The notes: generated by a model not told the origin, from the sequence alone. Counted from the first letter of the stretch, positions 7,423 to 15,270 are shown. The stretch: DNA of 37,432 nt from Oscillospiraceae bacterium (GCA_017465625.1 JAFTVV010000001.1:1-37432); one strand, 5' to 3'. Numbers and translations are program-made.

Positions 7423-8214
7423 ATGCAACTGGGTCAAAAATTAAAAGAGGCACGGTTAGAAAAAGGTCTTTCGCAACGTCAGCTGTGCCAGAATATTATC
7501 ACGCGCAATATGCTCTCTTTGATTGAAAACGGCTCTGCCAAGCCCTCACGCAGCACCTTGCAGGCGCTTTGCGCCCGACTGGAGCTTCCTTTAAGCCACT
7601 TTATCGCCGATGCTCCATCGGAAAATCTGCAAATCCTGTCCCGTGCCACAAGCGAAGCACCCCGTGATGCGCTGAAAATCCTGGAAAGCTACGTTTCCCC
7701 GGATGCACTGCTGGACGGATGGTATCACTACCTCTGTCTGCAAAAGCGGCTTTGCTTGGCGAAGGAAGCTTTGCAGGATCACCGCAGCAGCTATGCCGCC
7801 ACCCTTTTAAAAGAATGTGACTTTCATCTGGACTATAACCCAACCCTTCGTGGGTTGTTTATAGAGGAATATGCACTGCTGTGCCACGAGGCAGAGCTTC
7901 TGTCTGCCAATCAGGCCGCCGCACTGCTTCCGTCCCACAGGGAATCTCTGTTTTTACAGGCGAAGGCCGCCTTTCAGCGCGGGGACTACCCACTGTGCCT
8001 GACACTGCTGGATTGCGCCTGCCCCTTGACCTACGAAGCAAAACTTCTGCAATGTGATGCGCTGTTGGCTTTGAAGGAGTACAGTCGGGCGTGCCCACTT
8101 CTTTTGGATTTGGAGCACACGCAGGATTTATCTGTTTACAGCCGCCTTGAATCCTGCTATCGGGAACAGGGCGACTTTGAAAAAGCCTATTATTACGCCT
8201 GTAAGCAACGATAA
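7423..8214 (+). CDS. XRE-family transcriptional regulator with C-terminal helical repeats
   Basis: The protein is 263 aa. Residues 1-60 are a classic XRE/Cro helix-turn-helix (LGQKLKEARLEKGLSQRQLC, then NMLSLIENGSAKPSRSTL). The remaining 200 residues are alpha-helical, with short repeated patterns such as LLKECDF..., LFLQAKAAFQRGDYPLCLTLL and YREQGDFEKAYYYA, consistent with TPR-like units. HTH plus TPR architecture is known from peptide-sensing and other Firmicutes regulators; the ligand is not predictable here. ATG 7423 is used because GAGGTGG lies upstream and the HTH begins at once. It is likely autoregulated through the dyad at 7385-7403. Its terminator overlaps the end of the convergent dapH. 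Confidence 0.85.
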   Translation: MQLGQKLKEARLEKGLSQRQLCQNIITRNMLSLIENGSAKPSRSTLQALCARLELPLSHFIADAPSENLQILSRATSEAPRDALKILESYVSPDALLDGWYHYLCLQKRLCLAKEALQDHRSSYAATLLKECDFHLDYNPTLRGLFIEEYALLCHEAELLSANQAAALLPSHRESLFLQAKAAFQRGDYPLCLTLLDCACPLTYEAKLLQCDALLALKEYSRACPLLLDLEHTQDLSVYSRLESCYREQGDFEKAYYYACKQR

Positions 8215-8217
8215 TCT

Positions 8218-8901
8218 TTATCTCAAGCCGTCGGTAAGGTTGACCTTATCGGCGGCTTTTTGGTCTTTCCATTTAAGAAAACGGGCAGGATTGCCCACTA
8301 CCACCGCATCCGGCGGCACATCTGCGGTAACCACCGCACCGGCACCAACCACTGCATTGCGCCCTACACAAACGCCCTCTAAAATCACTGCGCCTGCGCC
8401 AATCAGCACCCCATCCTCTACCACCACCGGCTGCATACAGGCAGGCTCAATCATCCCTGCCAGCACTGCATTTGCACCGATGTGGCAGTTCTTTCCGACC
8501 CGTGCGCCGCCACCGATGACTGCGCCCATATCCACCATCGTGCCGCTGCCGATCATTGCACCTACATTGACCACCGCGCCCATCATAATCACCGCATCAT
8601 CGGCAATTTGAGCGCCCTGTCGGATCACCGCACCCGGCTCTACCCGGGCATTGAGCTGTTCCAGTGGCATCAGGGGCAGGCGGCTGTTTCTGCGGTCTGC
8701 CTCCACCATACACTCGGTCACTTCGTCCCGATGGGCTTCCAGCACAGGGGCAATATCCGCCCACTGACCGCATAGAATTATAAAGTCATCACCGTGAAAG
8801 GTTATGCAGCCCGGAAAGTCCACAGGACGATTCAGCTTGACATACACCTTCACCGGTGTGGACGGTGCTGCTTTTTGTAATCTACGGATATGTTCATTCA
8901 T
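8218..8901 (-). CDS. dapH: Tetrahydrodipicolinate N-acetyltransferase DapH
   Basis: This 227-aa cytoplasmic enzyme transfers an acetyl group from acetyl-CoA to 2,3,4,5-tetrahydrodipicolinate in the acetylase branch of meso-diaminopimelate/lysine synthesis. The N-terminal 80 residues match the DapH alpha/beta domain. From about residue 85 the chain is a run of left-handed beta-helix hexapeptide repeats (GAVIRQGAQIADDAVIMMGA, GKNCHIGANAVLAG, GVLIGAGAVILEGV), ending in the usual DVPPDAVVVGNPARFLKW. Length fits the family. ATG 8901 has GGAGGG six bases upstream; the upstream extension is discarded. It is divergent from the M20 deacetylase that would act two steps later in the same pathway, 63 bp apart. 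Confidence 0.93.
   Translation of the reverse strand: MNEHIRRLQKAAPSTPVKVYVKLNRPVDFPGCITFHGDDFIILCGQWADIAPVLEAHRDEVTECMVEADRRNSRLPLMPLEQLNARVEPGAVIRQGAQIADDAVIMMGAVVNVGAMIGSGTMVDMGAVIGGGARVGKNCHIGANAVLAGMIEPACMQPVVVEDGVLIGAGAVILEGVCVGRNAVVGAGAVVTADVPPDAVVVGNPARFLKWKDQKAADKVNLTDGLR
8225..8261 (+). terminator. Terminator of the XRE gene inside the 3' end of dapH
   Basis: A 15-bp stem (8225-8239 with 8244-8258, two G-U pairs) and TTGA loop are followed by a T-run. The hairpin lies within the last codons of the convergent dapH gene. Confidence 0.7.
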
Positions 8902-8964
8902 ATCATTCCCTCCTATCGTACCACCATTGTATGCAAAAAACAAGTAAAAATTAAAGGAGTGTTT

Positions 8965-10035
8965 ATGACCTTAATCCGCGATTTTTACGCCCTGCACCGC
9001 ATTCCGGAGCTGGACTGCACGCTGCCAAAGACCTGCGCATACGTAAAACAAAGCCTGTATTCTCTGCGCTGCACCATCACAACCCCCACCGAGGGAAGCA
9101 TCTGCGCCTACTTTGATTTTGGACGGGATGATGCCGTAGCTTTTCGAGCCGATCTGGACGCCCTGCCCATTCAGGAGGACACCGGTTTAAGCTGCACTTC
9201 CCTCCACGCAGGACAGATGCACGCCTGTGGACACGACGGGCACACCGCCATTTTGCTGGAGCTTGCCCGCCGTCTCCACCAAAAAAGGACACTGCCCCAC
9301 AATGTTTTGCTGATTTTTCAGCCGGGAGAGGAACAAAAGGGCGGTGCAAAGCTGCTTTGTGACAGCGGCATTTTAGAAACGTACAAGGTGCGGTTCATTT
9401 TCGGACTGCACCTCTGGCCGAAGCTTTCCAAGGGAAAAATCCACGGAAAAAAAGGGGCAATGATGGCACAAAGCAGCGGCATTACCGCCCGTTTTGTGGG
9501 AAAAAGCTGTCATATAGCCACAAAAAAAGAGGGCATTGATGCCCTTTTTGCCTGTTGCCGATTTTATGAGCAGGCACAATCTCTGCGCACGCAAAAGCCC
9601 CATCTTTTGGCTTTTGGAAAGTTAGAGGGGGGCACGGCAGGCAACGTGCTTTGCGGCCAAGCCGCCTTGTATGGCAGTTTGCGGTGTTTTGATCCTCAAT
9701 TGCACGACCATCTGCGCCGCCGCCTTTTTGCCCTTTGGAAGCAAATTGCCGCCCATACAGGCTGTGGCGGCGCATTGGACATTGAAGAGGGTTATCCAGC
9801 CGTGTGCAACGATCCCGGACTTTTTGCCGCGGTTTGCCGCCTGTACCCCATTGTTCCGCTGCAACAACCCAGCTGGGCGGCAGAGGATTTTTCCTTTTAT
9901 CAGCAGAAAATCCCCGGTGCGTTTTTCTTTTTGGGACTGGGCGACACCCCGGCTCTGCACAGCCCCCAATTTTGCTTTGACCCGAACGTTTTGGAACAAG
10001 GTGTCCGCTTTTTTGAAACCCTTTGCCAGCTTTAA
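8965..10035 (+). CDS. dapL: M20 amidohydrolase, likely N-acetyldiaminopimelate deacetylase
   Basis: This 356-aa metal-dependent amidohydrolase of peptidase family M20D most likely removes acetate from N-acetyl-LL-diaminopimelate. Visible metal-site motifs are FRADLDALPIQEDTG, MHACGHDGHTAILLELA, FQPGEEQKGGAKLL (general-base Glu pair), the His in FGLHLWP, and the late WAAEDFSFYQQKIPGAFFFLG. A lid/dimerisation domain sits around residues 170-280 (FVGKSCHIATKKEGIDAL). AAAGGAG five bases before ATG 8965 sets the start. The assignment to acetyl-DAP rather than another N-acyl amino acid rests mainly on its divergent neighbour dapH; M20D proteins also include hippurate and IAA-amino acid hydrolases. 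It is slightly shorter than usual (about 375-400 aa). Confidence 0.8.
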   Translation: MTLIRDFYALHRIPELDCTLPKTCAYVKQSLYSLRCTITTPTEGSICAYFDFGRDDAVAFRADLDALPIQEDTGLSCTSLHAGQMHACGHDGHTAILLELARRLHQKRTLPHNVLLIFQPGEEQKGGAKLLCDSGILETYKVRFIFGLHLWPKLSKGKIHGKKGAMMAQSSGITARFVGKSCHIATKKEGIDALFACCRFYEQAQSLRTQKPHLLAFGKLEGGTAGNVLCGQAALYGSLRCFDPQLHDHLRRRLFALWKQIAAHTGCGGALDIEEGYPAVCNDPGLFAAVCRLYPIVPLQQPSWAAEDFSFYQQKIPGAFFFLGLGDTPALHSPQFCFDPNVLEQGVRFFETLCQL

Positions 10036-10170
10036 ATGAATTGTCTAACGGCATGAATTGCATAAATGCATGAATTGCGCTGCGGCGCATACAGTTTTGG
10101 CAATTCAATTCATGTTGCCTTGCAACAATTCATGATGACTTGTCATCAATTCATGGCATAGCCAATTCAT
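10036..10170. repeat. Array of ATGAATTG/CAATTCAT words separated by mini-palindromes
   Basis: ATGAATTG occurs at 10036, 10053 and 10070, exactly 17 bp apart. Its complement CAATTCAT occurs at 10106, 10126, 10147 and 10163. Most spacers are small palindromes: GCATaaATGC, GTTGCcttGCAAC, GATGACttGTCATC, GGCataGCC. The array starts directly after the stop codon of the deacetylase gene and can fold as one large cruciform or as a row of small hairpins. No known family was recognised. Confidence 0.7.
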
Positions 10171-10205
10171 CAAATTAAATCAAAGAATTTAAGCCGGAAA
10201 ACGGC

Positions 10206-10228
10206 GGGCGGATAATATCCGCCCCTAC
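10206..10228 (-). repeat. REP-like hairpin with GTAG foot
   Basis: The arms GGGCGGAT/ATCCGCCC enclose a 3-nt loop, with CTAC at 10225-10228. It is the inverted equivalent of 294-316. Confidence 0.6.
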
Positions 10229-10263
10229 GAGAAATTGCGGCCGGTGGGCGCATATTCGTGGAA

Positions 10264-10301
10264 ACGGATTGCCACGGGCGCTTTTGCGCCCTCGCAATGA
10301 C
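10264..10301 (+). repeat. ATTGC...GCAAT hairpin-family repeat
   Basis: ACGGATTGCCACG...CTCGCAATGAC encloses the inner hairpin GGGCGC/GCGCCC. The C-to-G change in ATTGC is matched by G-to-C in GCAAT relative to 55-91, which is covariation. Confidence 0.6.
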
Positions 10302-10393
10302 CATTCCTTCGGACGTACGTTGCCCATTATGTAAATAACGGGACGGCTCTGCCGACACCATAATTTTCCGTTTTCCATTTTCAACTTTCAACT

Positions 10394-10421
10394 AAAAACG
10401 GGACGGCCTTTGCCGTCCCGT
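10394..10421 (-). terminator. Terminator of the nucleotidyltransferase gene
   Basis: ACGGGACGGC/GCCGTCCCGT stem (10398-10407, 10412-10421) with a 4-nt loop. The A-run at 10394-10398 gives a T-tract on the minus strand. Confidence 0.8.
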
Positions 10422-10460
10422 AAAATTATGCATTATGCATTATGCATTTTGCATTTGTTA

Positions 10461-11375
10461 TTATCCCCAAAGGCCGTCAGGATACAAGCCCTGTTCTGTC
10501 AGCTCCTTCAGAGCAGCCACCACCAAGGGCTTATCTGCGGCATAGGTCACACCGTACCAGCGGTCAGAAGACTTCAGCACCTTCACCGCCACCTTGCCCT
10601 CATTGAGCAGTTCATTGACGGTACGGGGCAGGAAGTACTCTGCCTTCAAGGGATTCTTCGGCACATCCACTTCCATAAATGCAGGGAAACGCTTGCCGAT
10701 CTCGTCAATAAAGGAAGCGGTATAGCCCCACATATTCATAGATACCGGGGTATCTTCCGCCAGATCGGTCCAGGTTGCACCGTCATTCTCAGTAAAGTGG
10801 ATGCCGCCATCGTATTTTTCAATCTTGGTGCGCTCCACCACGTCGGTCAGATAGCCTTCGTCGCTGACCTGACACACGCCACGTGCCACAGAACCGTGAT
10901 CAGTCACGGTCTTGCCCAGCTCATAGCCTACCATACAGTAGTCCTGTGCGTTCTGAGAAAGGTGATCGAAAATCACCTTATAGGCAGATACACCGTAATA
11001 GTCGTCGGCATTGATGACCGCAAAGGGTGCACCGTCAATCTGTTCCATAGCACAGAACACAGCGTGGCTGGTGCCCCAGGGCTTGGTGCGTCCCTCGGGA
11101 ACGGTGAAGCCCTCAGGAATATTATCCAGCTCCTGGAAGGCGTAACGAATTTCCATGGGGCACTGCTCCAAACGCTTGCCCACGGTTTCCATAAAGTCCT
11201 TTTCAATGGCCTTTTTGATGATGATGACCGCAGTTTCAAAGCCTGCTCTGTAGGCATCGTACAAAGAATAGTCCAAAATGGCCTCTCCGTGGCTTCCCAC
11301 AGGGTCAATCTGCTTTAAACCACCGTAACGGCTGCCCATACCGGCCGCCATCACAACTAAAATCGGCTTTTTCAT
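10461..11375 (-). CDS. Nucleotidyltransferase, sugar-phosphate type (NTP_transferase fold)
   Basis: This 304-aa cytoplasmic enzyme has a GT-A Rossmann nucleotidyltransferase fold. The nucleotide-binding signature is at the N-terminus (VVMAAGMGSRYGGLKQIDPV) and the metal-site aspartates are in FAVINADDYYG at about residues 118-128. Relatives join a sugar 1-phosphate, or another phosphorylated precursor, to NTP with release of pyrophosphate. The exact sugar is not determinable, and the C-terminal third (SMNMWGYTASFIDEIGKRF...) does not match a family I can name. AGGAGG lies just upstream of the ATG. It can be read through from gluQ, but also has its own promoter overlapping the end of gluQ. Confidence 0.8.
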   Translation of the reverse strand: MKKPILVVMAAGMGSRYGGLKQIDPVGSHGEAILDYSLYDAYRAGFETAVIIIKKAIEKDFMETVGKRLEQCPMEIRYAFQELDNIPEGFTVPEGRTKPWGTSHAVFCAMEQIDGAPFAVINADDYYGVSAYKVIFDHLSQNAQDYCMVGYELGKTVTDHGSVARGVCQVSDEGYLTDVVERTKIEKYDGGIHFTENDGATWTDLAEDTPVSMNMWGYTASFIDEIGKRFPAFMEVDVPKNPLKAEYFLPRTVNELLNEGKVAVKVLKSSDRWYGVTYAADKPLVVAALKELTEQGLYPDGLWG

Positions 11376-11407
11376 TTTTGCCTCCTATGTAATCGGTTGA
11401 TAAATTC

Positions 11408-11435
11408 ATTATACGGGAATCTTTTAAAAAAGCAA
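11408..11435 (-). promoter_or_regulatory. Promoter of the nucleotidyltransferase gene, overlapping the gluQ 3' end
   Basis: On the minus strand: TTGCTT (11430-11435), 16 bp, then TATAAT (11408-11413). The -35 lies inside the last codons of gluQ. Confidence 0.6.
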
Positions 11436-12359
11436 GCCTATATCTAAAAAAATGTCCTGTTTTTTCAGCTTTTCAGGGGAAAATACCTGCAAAAGCTCCT
11501 CCATCGTCATATCCTCCGGCTTATCCCACAGTCCGGCACTGTATGCCAAAATACCAATGAGCCGTTGGGGCGTCATCCTCTGCCGCAAAACGCCCAAATC
11601 CAAATCCTTGTCCCGTTTGCTCAAACGCCGCCCGTCCGATGCCACCAGCAAGGGAATATGGGCATATTCCGGATGGGCAAAACCAAACAGTTCCTGCAAA
11701 TACATCTGCCGCGGAGCAGAGCTGAGCAAATCCACACCCCGTACCACCTGATTGACACCGCTTTCACCGTCGTCCACCGTCACTGCCAGCTGATACACAA
11801 AAGCGCCGTCTGCCCGACGCACCACAAAATCTCCGCAATCGGTTGCCAAATTCTCCCGATAAGTGCCCCAAACCAAGTCCTCCACCGTCCAAATACGGTC
11901 CGGCACCTGCACACGCCAGGACGGCGGGCGCTGAAAGGCCGCCTGTTCTGCCGGAGTCAGGTTGCGGCAAGTACCGCCATAGACATAAGTGCCGTCGGAC
12001 AAATGGGGAGCATTGACACTGTGGAGCTGACTGCGTGTGCAAAAACAGGGATACAGCAGTCCCAACTCCTTCAGGCGCTCAAAATACCGAATATAGGTCT
12101 GGGTACGGGTGCTTTGAGGGGCGGTTTCCCGATCATAGCTGAGCCCCAGCCACTGCAGATCCTCCCGTAGAATCCGGGCGTAGGCATTGGAGGTGCGCTG
12201 AGTATCCAGATCCTCCATCCGAAGCACCATTTCCCCCTGCTCTTTTCGGGCAAACAGCCACGCCATCATGGCGGCAAAAACGTTCCCCAGATGCATTCTG
12301 CCGGAGGGTGTGGGCGCAAAACGGCCAACCACCGGTACTTTCTTCTTTTGTTGTTCCAT
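11424..12359 (-). CDS. gluQ: Glutamyl-Q tRNA(Asp) synthetase
   Basis: This 311-aa paralogue of glutamyl-tRNA synthetase lacks the anticodon-binding domain. It activates glutamate and attaches it to queuosine at position 34 of tRNA-Asp. The class I HIGH-type motif is GRFAPTPSGRMHLGNV (residues 12-27), the KMSKS-type motif is RRLSKRDKDLDLG (about residue 240), and an acidic MEDLD follows the first motif. Cysteines in YPCFCTR...YVYGGTCRN (about residues 104-131) form the zinc site seen in this family. Length matches GluQ (about 300 aa) rather than GluRS (about 480 aa). The start has AAGGGGGTG upstream. It implies the organism makes queuosine-modified tRNA. Confidence 0.92.
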   Translation of the reverse strand: MEQQKKKVPVVGRFAPTPSGRMHLGNVFAAMMAWLFARKEQGEMVLRMEDLDTQRTSNAYARILREDLQWLGLSYDRETAPQSTRTQTYIRYFERLKELGLLYPCFCTRSQLHSVNAPHLSDGTYVYGGTCRNLTPAEQAAFQRPPSWRVQVPDRIWTVEDLVWGTYRENLATDCGDFVVRRADGAFVYQLAVTVDDGESGVNQVVRGVDLLSSAPRQMYLQELFGFAHPEYAHIPLLVASDGRRLSKRDKDLDLGVLRQRMTPQRLIGILAYSAGLWDKPEDMTMEELLQVFSPEKLKKQDIFLDIGLLF

Positions 12360-12379
12360 TTTGCACCCCCTTTCTTTTT

Positions 12380-12408
12380 ATTGTATCTCAAAATGCCCTG
12401 ATTGTAAA
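12380..12408 (-). promoter_or_regulatory. Promoter of gluQ
   Basis: On the minus strand: TTTACA (12403-12408), 17 bp, then TACAAT (12380-12385), about 20 bases before the ATG. Confidence 0.6.
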
Positions 12409-12415
12409 GTTTTCC

Positions 12416-12444
12416 TTGTGAAAACCAAAGCTTTGGTGTATAAT
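12416..12444 (+). promoter_or_regulatory. Promoter of the CapA-family gene with palindrome in the spacer
   Basis: TTGTGA (12416-12421), 17 bp, then TATAAT (12439-12444). A perfect 14-bp palindrome ACCAAAGCTTTGGT (12424-12437) fills the spacer and may be an operator. Confidence 0.6.
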
Positions 12445-12476
12445 AATGAAACGATCAAACTGAAAGGAGGGCGGCT

Positions 12477-13742
12477 ATGACCCCTGAAGCAAGAAAACAG
12501 CAGCGTCTGCAACGGCGCAAGCAACGGCAGGCACGCAGAAAAAAGCGTCTTTTGATTGCCGGTACAGTGGCCGTGGCGGCCCTTGTAATATTGCTGATCA
12601 TCCTATTAAGTGGCGGCAGCAAGCAGTCCTCCCCACCTGCAACATCCGTCCCCGTGGGCACTTCCCCCGATGGCACAAGCCTCTCCGCATCCGCAGAAGA
12701 GGTCACCCAGCCTACGGTGATTCACTTTGTGGCAACCGGCGATTTGAATGTCACCGACCGACTGATGCAATCCAATTTGACCACAGAGGATTTCAGCACC
12801 GTCATTATGGACGTGGCGCACCTGCTGGCCGATGCCGACCTGACCACCGTCAATTTGGAAGGCAACCTGTGCGGCGTGCCTTACGGTGCTTCTGCCTCTG
12901 CCCCCCAGCACCTTGTGCAGGCGCTGGACAAGGCCGGTGTGGATATGATTCAGCTTTCCAATTCCTACGCCATCCACCGTGGCATCTCCGGCCTGATGAG
13001 CACTATTGACGGTGTGCAGCAAGCAGGGATGGAGCCCATCGGTGTATTCCGCGACAGTGCCGAATACGCCAGGAAAAACGGCTTTACCCTCTTTGAAATT
13101 CAGGGCGTTCGTGTTGCCGTGGTAGGCTTTACAAAGGGTATGGACGGCACCACCCTGCCCCCCGGCAACGAGCAATGCGTCAACATTCTCTACAGCGATT
13201 ACGACAGTGTTTATCAAAAAGTCAACACCGACAAAATCACCTCCGTGCTCCGTGCCGCGGAAGCCGCCCAGCCGGATATCACCATCGCTCTGCTCCACTG
13301 GGGCAGTGAATTTAACGATTCCATCAGCTCTTCCCAAAAGCGCATCATCGACCTGATGCGTCAAAACGGTGTGGATGCCATCATCGGCACCCATCCCCAC
13401 TATGTACAGCAGATCACCTTCGACCGGGAAAACGGCTTTTTGGTTGCCTACTCCTTAGGCGACTTTATCAGCGATGCCGCCCGTGCCGGCTCTGAATATT
13501 CCATTTTGCTGGATTTGGAAATTACAAAAGACCACGCAAACGGCACAACCTCCATCACCGGCTATGACTACACGCCGCTGTTTTCCGTAGTGGAGGAGGG
13601 AAAGCCTACCAGAATTGTGCGTATCCAAGAGGCCCTCTCTGCCTACACCGCAGGGCACACCGGGGCAGTTTTGAAGGAGACCTACGACGATATGCTCTAT
13701 GCGCTGACCCGCATCGAAGCCCGTGTCAACGGAGAAGGATAA
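12477..13742 (+). CDS. CapA-family (PGA_cap) metallophosphatase-fold membrane-anchored protein
   Basis: The protein is 421 aa. A very basic N-terminus (residues 1-25) precedes a single membrane segment (about 26-45) and a Ser/Thr/Pro-rich linker to about residue 80, so the main domain is extracytoplasmic. Residues 82-350 form the CapA/PgsA calcineurin-like domain: FVATGDLNVTDRL, TVNLEGNLCG, LLHWGSEFN, GTHPHYVQQI and AYSLGDFI. CapA is needed for poly-gamma-glutamate capsule export in Bacillus, but many Clostridia carry stand-alone homologues of unknown role, and no capBC genes are present here. The usual NNH in the third motif is NSY here (LSNSYAIHRG). GGAGGG precedes the start. Confidence 0.85.
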   Translation: MTPEARKQQRLQRRKQRQARRKKRLLIAGTVAVAALVILLIILLSGGSKQSSPPATSVPVGTSPDGTSLSASAEEVTQPTVIHFVATGDLNVTDRLMQSNLTTEDFSTVIMDVAHLLADADLTTVNLEGNLCGVPYGASASAPQHLVQALDKAGVDMIQLSNSYAIHRGISGLMSTIDGVQQAGMEPIGVFRDSAEYARKNGFTLFEIQGVRVAVVGFTKGMDGTTLPPGNEQCVNILYSDYDSVYQKVNTDKITSVLRAAEAAQPDITIALLHWGSEFNDSISSSQKRIIDLMRQNGVDAIIGTHPHYVQQITFDRENGFLVAYSLGDFISDAARAGSEYSILLDLEITKDHANGTTSITGYDYTPLFSVVEEGKPTRIVRIQEALSAYTAGHTGAVLKETYDDMLYALTRIEARVNGEG

Positions 13743-13774
13743 ATCAAAGGGAGCTGTCTCAAAATGAATAAGTA

Positions 13775-13812
13775 AGAGCAAATCTGCCGCCATTGCAGAT
13801 TTGCTCTTTTTT
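13775..13812 (+). terminator. Terminator of the CapA-family gene
   Basis: A perfect 13-bp stem AGAGCAAATCTGC/GCAGATTTGCTCT with a 7-nt loop is followed by TTTTT. Confidence 0.85.
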
Positions 13813-13849
13813 GTCGATATTTTCATGAAAGCTGCCATCACTTTAAACA

Positions 13850-14578
13850 TTATGCAAGAAATACTCTGTAAAGCTCCATCAGTATGGGCACAAGCAGTGC
13901 AGGCAGCATATTGGCTACACGGAAGGTCTTTTCCCGAACCAAATTCACGCCTACGCAGAACACAAGCGCGTTTCCTACAAAAGACAGCTCTGCAATCAGC
14001 ACGTCACTGATGATGGCACCAAATAAGGCGGCGATCAGGGTGATGAGGCCCTGATAAATAAAAATGGGAATGGCAGAAAAGGAAGCTCCAATGCCGTATG
14101 TGGCTGTCAGCACGGCTACAATCACAAAATCCAGCAAGGATTTTGTAATGAGCATGGAGCTGTCACCGGTAAGACCGTCCTGCATCGCACCCACGATGGC
14201 CATTGCACCGACGCAGATGATCAGGGACGCATTTACAAAACCGTCCACAAAGCGGTTGTCGCTTTTAACCTTTGCCACAGATTTTAGTTTGATGCCGATT
14301 TTTTCCATTTTTGATTCGATGTTCACCCATTCACCAAGCAGACAACCCAGCACAAGGCTGAAAATCAGCAGAGTCGTACCCTGTGTGGTGATGCTGCCGT
14401 TTTCTACTACCAGCATGTGCTTGAGCGCACCGCTGAGTCCAATAAAAGTGGTTGCCAGGCCAAGCGCCTGCATCAGAATTTTCTCAAATCGCTTGGCAAT
14501 ACCGTTTTTCAACAGGATGCCCAGCACACCGCCGAAAATGACGGCAGCAGTATTGACAATTGTACCCAGACCAATCAT
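13850..14578 (-). CDS. DUF554 membrane protein (YdfK-like)
   Basis: This 242-aa protein has about six to seven membrane segments and the typical DUF554 opening IGLGTIVNTAAVIFGGVLG and internal FVNASLIICVGAMAIVGAMQDG. The family is widespread in Firmicutes, proposed to be a transporter, with no defined substrate. The start at 14578 has GGGAGAGA four to five bases upstream, and the eight-residue upstream extension is not used. It has its own promoter with an extended -10 and is convergent with the CapA-family gene. Confidence 0.88.
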   Translation of the reverse strand: MIGLGTIVNTAAVIFGGVLGILLKNGIAKRFEKILMQALGLATTFIGLSGALKHMLVVENGSITTQGTTLLIFSLVLGCLLGEWVNIESKMEKIGIKLKSVAKVKSDNRFVDGFVNASLIICVGAMAIVGAMQDGLTGDSSMLITKSLLDFVIVAVLTATYGIGASFSAIPIFIYQGLITLIAALFGAIISDVLIAELSFVGNALVFCVGVNLVREKTFRVANMLPALLVPILMELYRVFLA

Positions 14579-14621
14579 AAAATCTCTCCCAATACTTTGC
14601 AATTACAAGTCGTTTTTTGCC

Positions 14622-14649
14622 ATTATAGCATTTCGATATACAAAGTCAA
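14622..14649 (-). promoter_or_regulatory. Promoter of the DUF554 gene
   Basis: On the minus strand: TTGACT (14644-14649), 16 bp, then extended -10 TGCTATAAT (box 14622-14627). Confidence 0.7.
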
Positions 14650-14756
14650 GAATACAGGAAGGTTATCAATAGTCATTATGCCGCGGTATCCGGCATATTT
14701 TCGATATAGATCATTTGATATTTGACGAACCAACGGCTTTTCTTCCCAAATAGGTA

Positions 14757-14778
14757 AAGCCTCCGGTTGTCCGGAGGC
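14757..14778 (-). terminator. Hairpin terminator of the orphan small gene
   Basis: GCCTCCGG/CCGGAGGC stem (14759-14766, 14771-14778) with TTGT loop; on the minus strand it is followed by TTTACC. The T-run is short, so it may be weak. Confidence 0.6.
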
Positions 14779-14798
14779 TGTGTTCATCAATGTTTCTT

Positions 14799-15161
14799 TT
14801 ATTCAGGTGCTCCCATCATACGGCGATTAGGTTTATCACCAATATAATCTTCGAGCCTTTCTTGTGGGTCGCATCCGTCAATCTCTTCTATGACAACTTG
14901 ATCCCAAACATCCTTTAATGAAAGACCGTCAAACACAGGTGCATTAGCCATTTCTTCAAATGAGGGGTAATCAAAGGCGTTTTTGCCATCAGGGGTTAAT
15001 CCATACCAAAATACATCTTTTTGTTCCTCCCTGCTCCACATTTTGCCCATCCAGCAATAATCGTACTTTTGACTGTTTAGGAGCATAAACTGGATTTCAA
15101 CACAAAACTTCTTTTTCGTGTTGAATGTGAATAACTTTGTTATTTGTTCAAATGTAATCAT
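14799..15161 (-). CDS. Hypothetical 120-aa protein
   Basis: I do not recognise this family. It is a small, acidic, soluble protein rich in Trp, Tyr and Phe (YDYCWMGKMW, DVFWYGLTPDG), ending in an acidic then basic tail (YIGDKPNRRMMGAPE). There is no signal peptide or membrane segment. ATG 15161 is chosen for the AAGGCGGTGAT just upstream; an extended -10 (TGCTATGAT, box 15183-15188 on the minus strand) lies about 20 bases further up. It stands alone between a DUF554 gene and a RAYT, its GC content looks slightly lower than its neighbours, and it could be acquired cargo, but nothing shows a function. Confidence 0.6.
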   Translation of the reverse strand: MITFEQITKLFTFNTKKKFCVEIQFMLLNSQKYDYCWMGKMWSREEQKDVFWYGLTPDGKNAFDYPSFEEMANAPVFDGLSLKDVWDQVVIEEIDGCDPQERLEDYIGDKPNRRMMGAPE

Positions 15162-15225
15162 ATGATCACCGCCTTTTCTTTTATCATAGCACAACGCTGT
15201 GAAATTTGCAGCAAAAAGCGGGCGG

Positions 15226-15254
15226 TTGAATAAACACAGATGATGTGATAAGAT
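15226..15254 (+). promoter_or_regulatory. Possible promoter of the RAYT gene
   Basis: TTGAAT (15226-15231), 17 bp, then TAAGAT (15249-15254). It lies only 16 bases from the ATG, which would leave almost no leader, so it may be fortuitous. Confidence 0.3.
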
Positions 15255-15270
15255 TATTGCGGTGATAAAT

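Larger units (their letters stand above)
10036..10460. other. Gene-free repeat stretch between convergent genes
   Basis: No gene was found. It contains the ATGAATTG/CAATTCAT array (10036-10170), a GTAG-footed hairpin (10206-10228), an ATTGC/GCAAT repeat (10264-10301), the terminator of the opposing gene (10394-10421), and an iterated ATGCATT motif at about 10427-10456. Confidence 0.75.

Noticed and set aside
10036-10170. Possible CRISPR array
   Set aside because: Repeat words are only 8 bp and change orientation, spacers are themselves palindromes of uneven length, and there are no cas genes.
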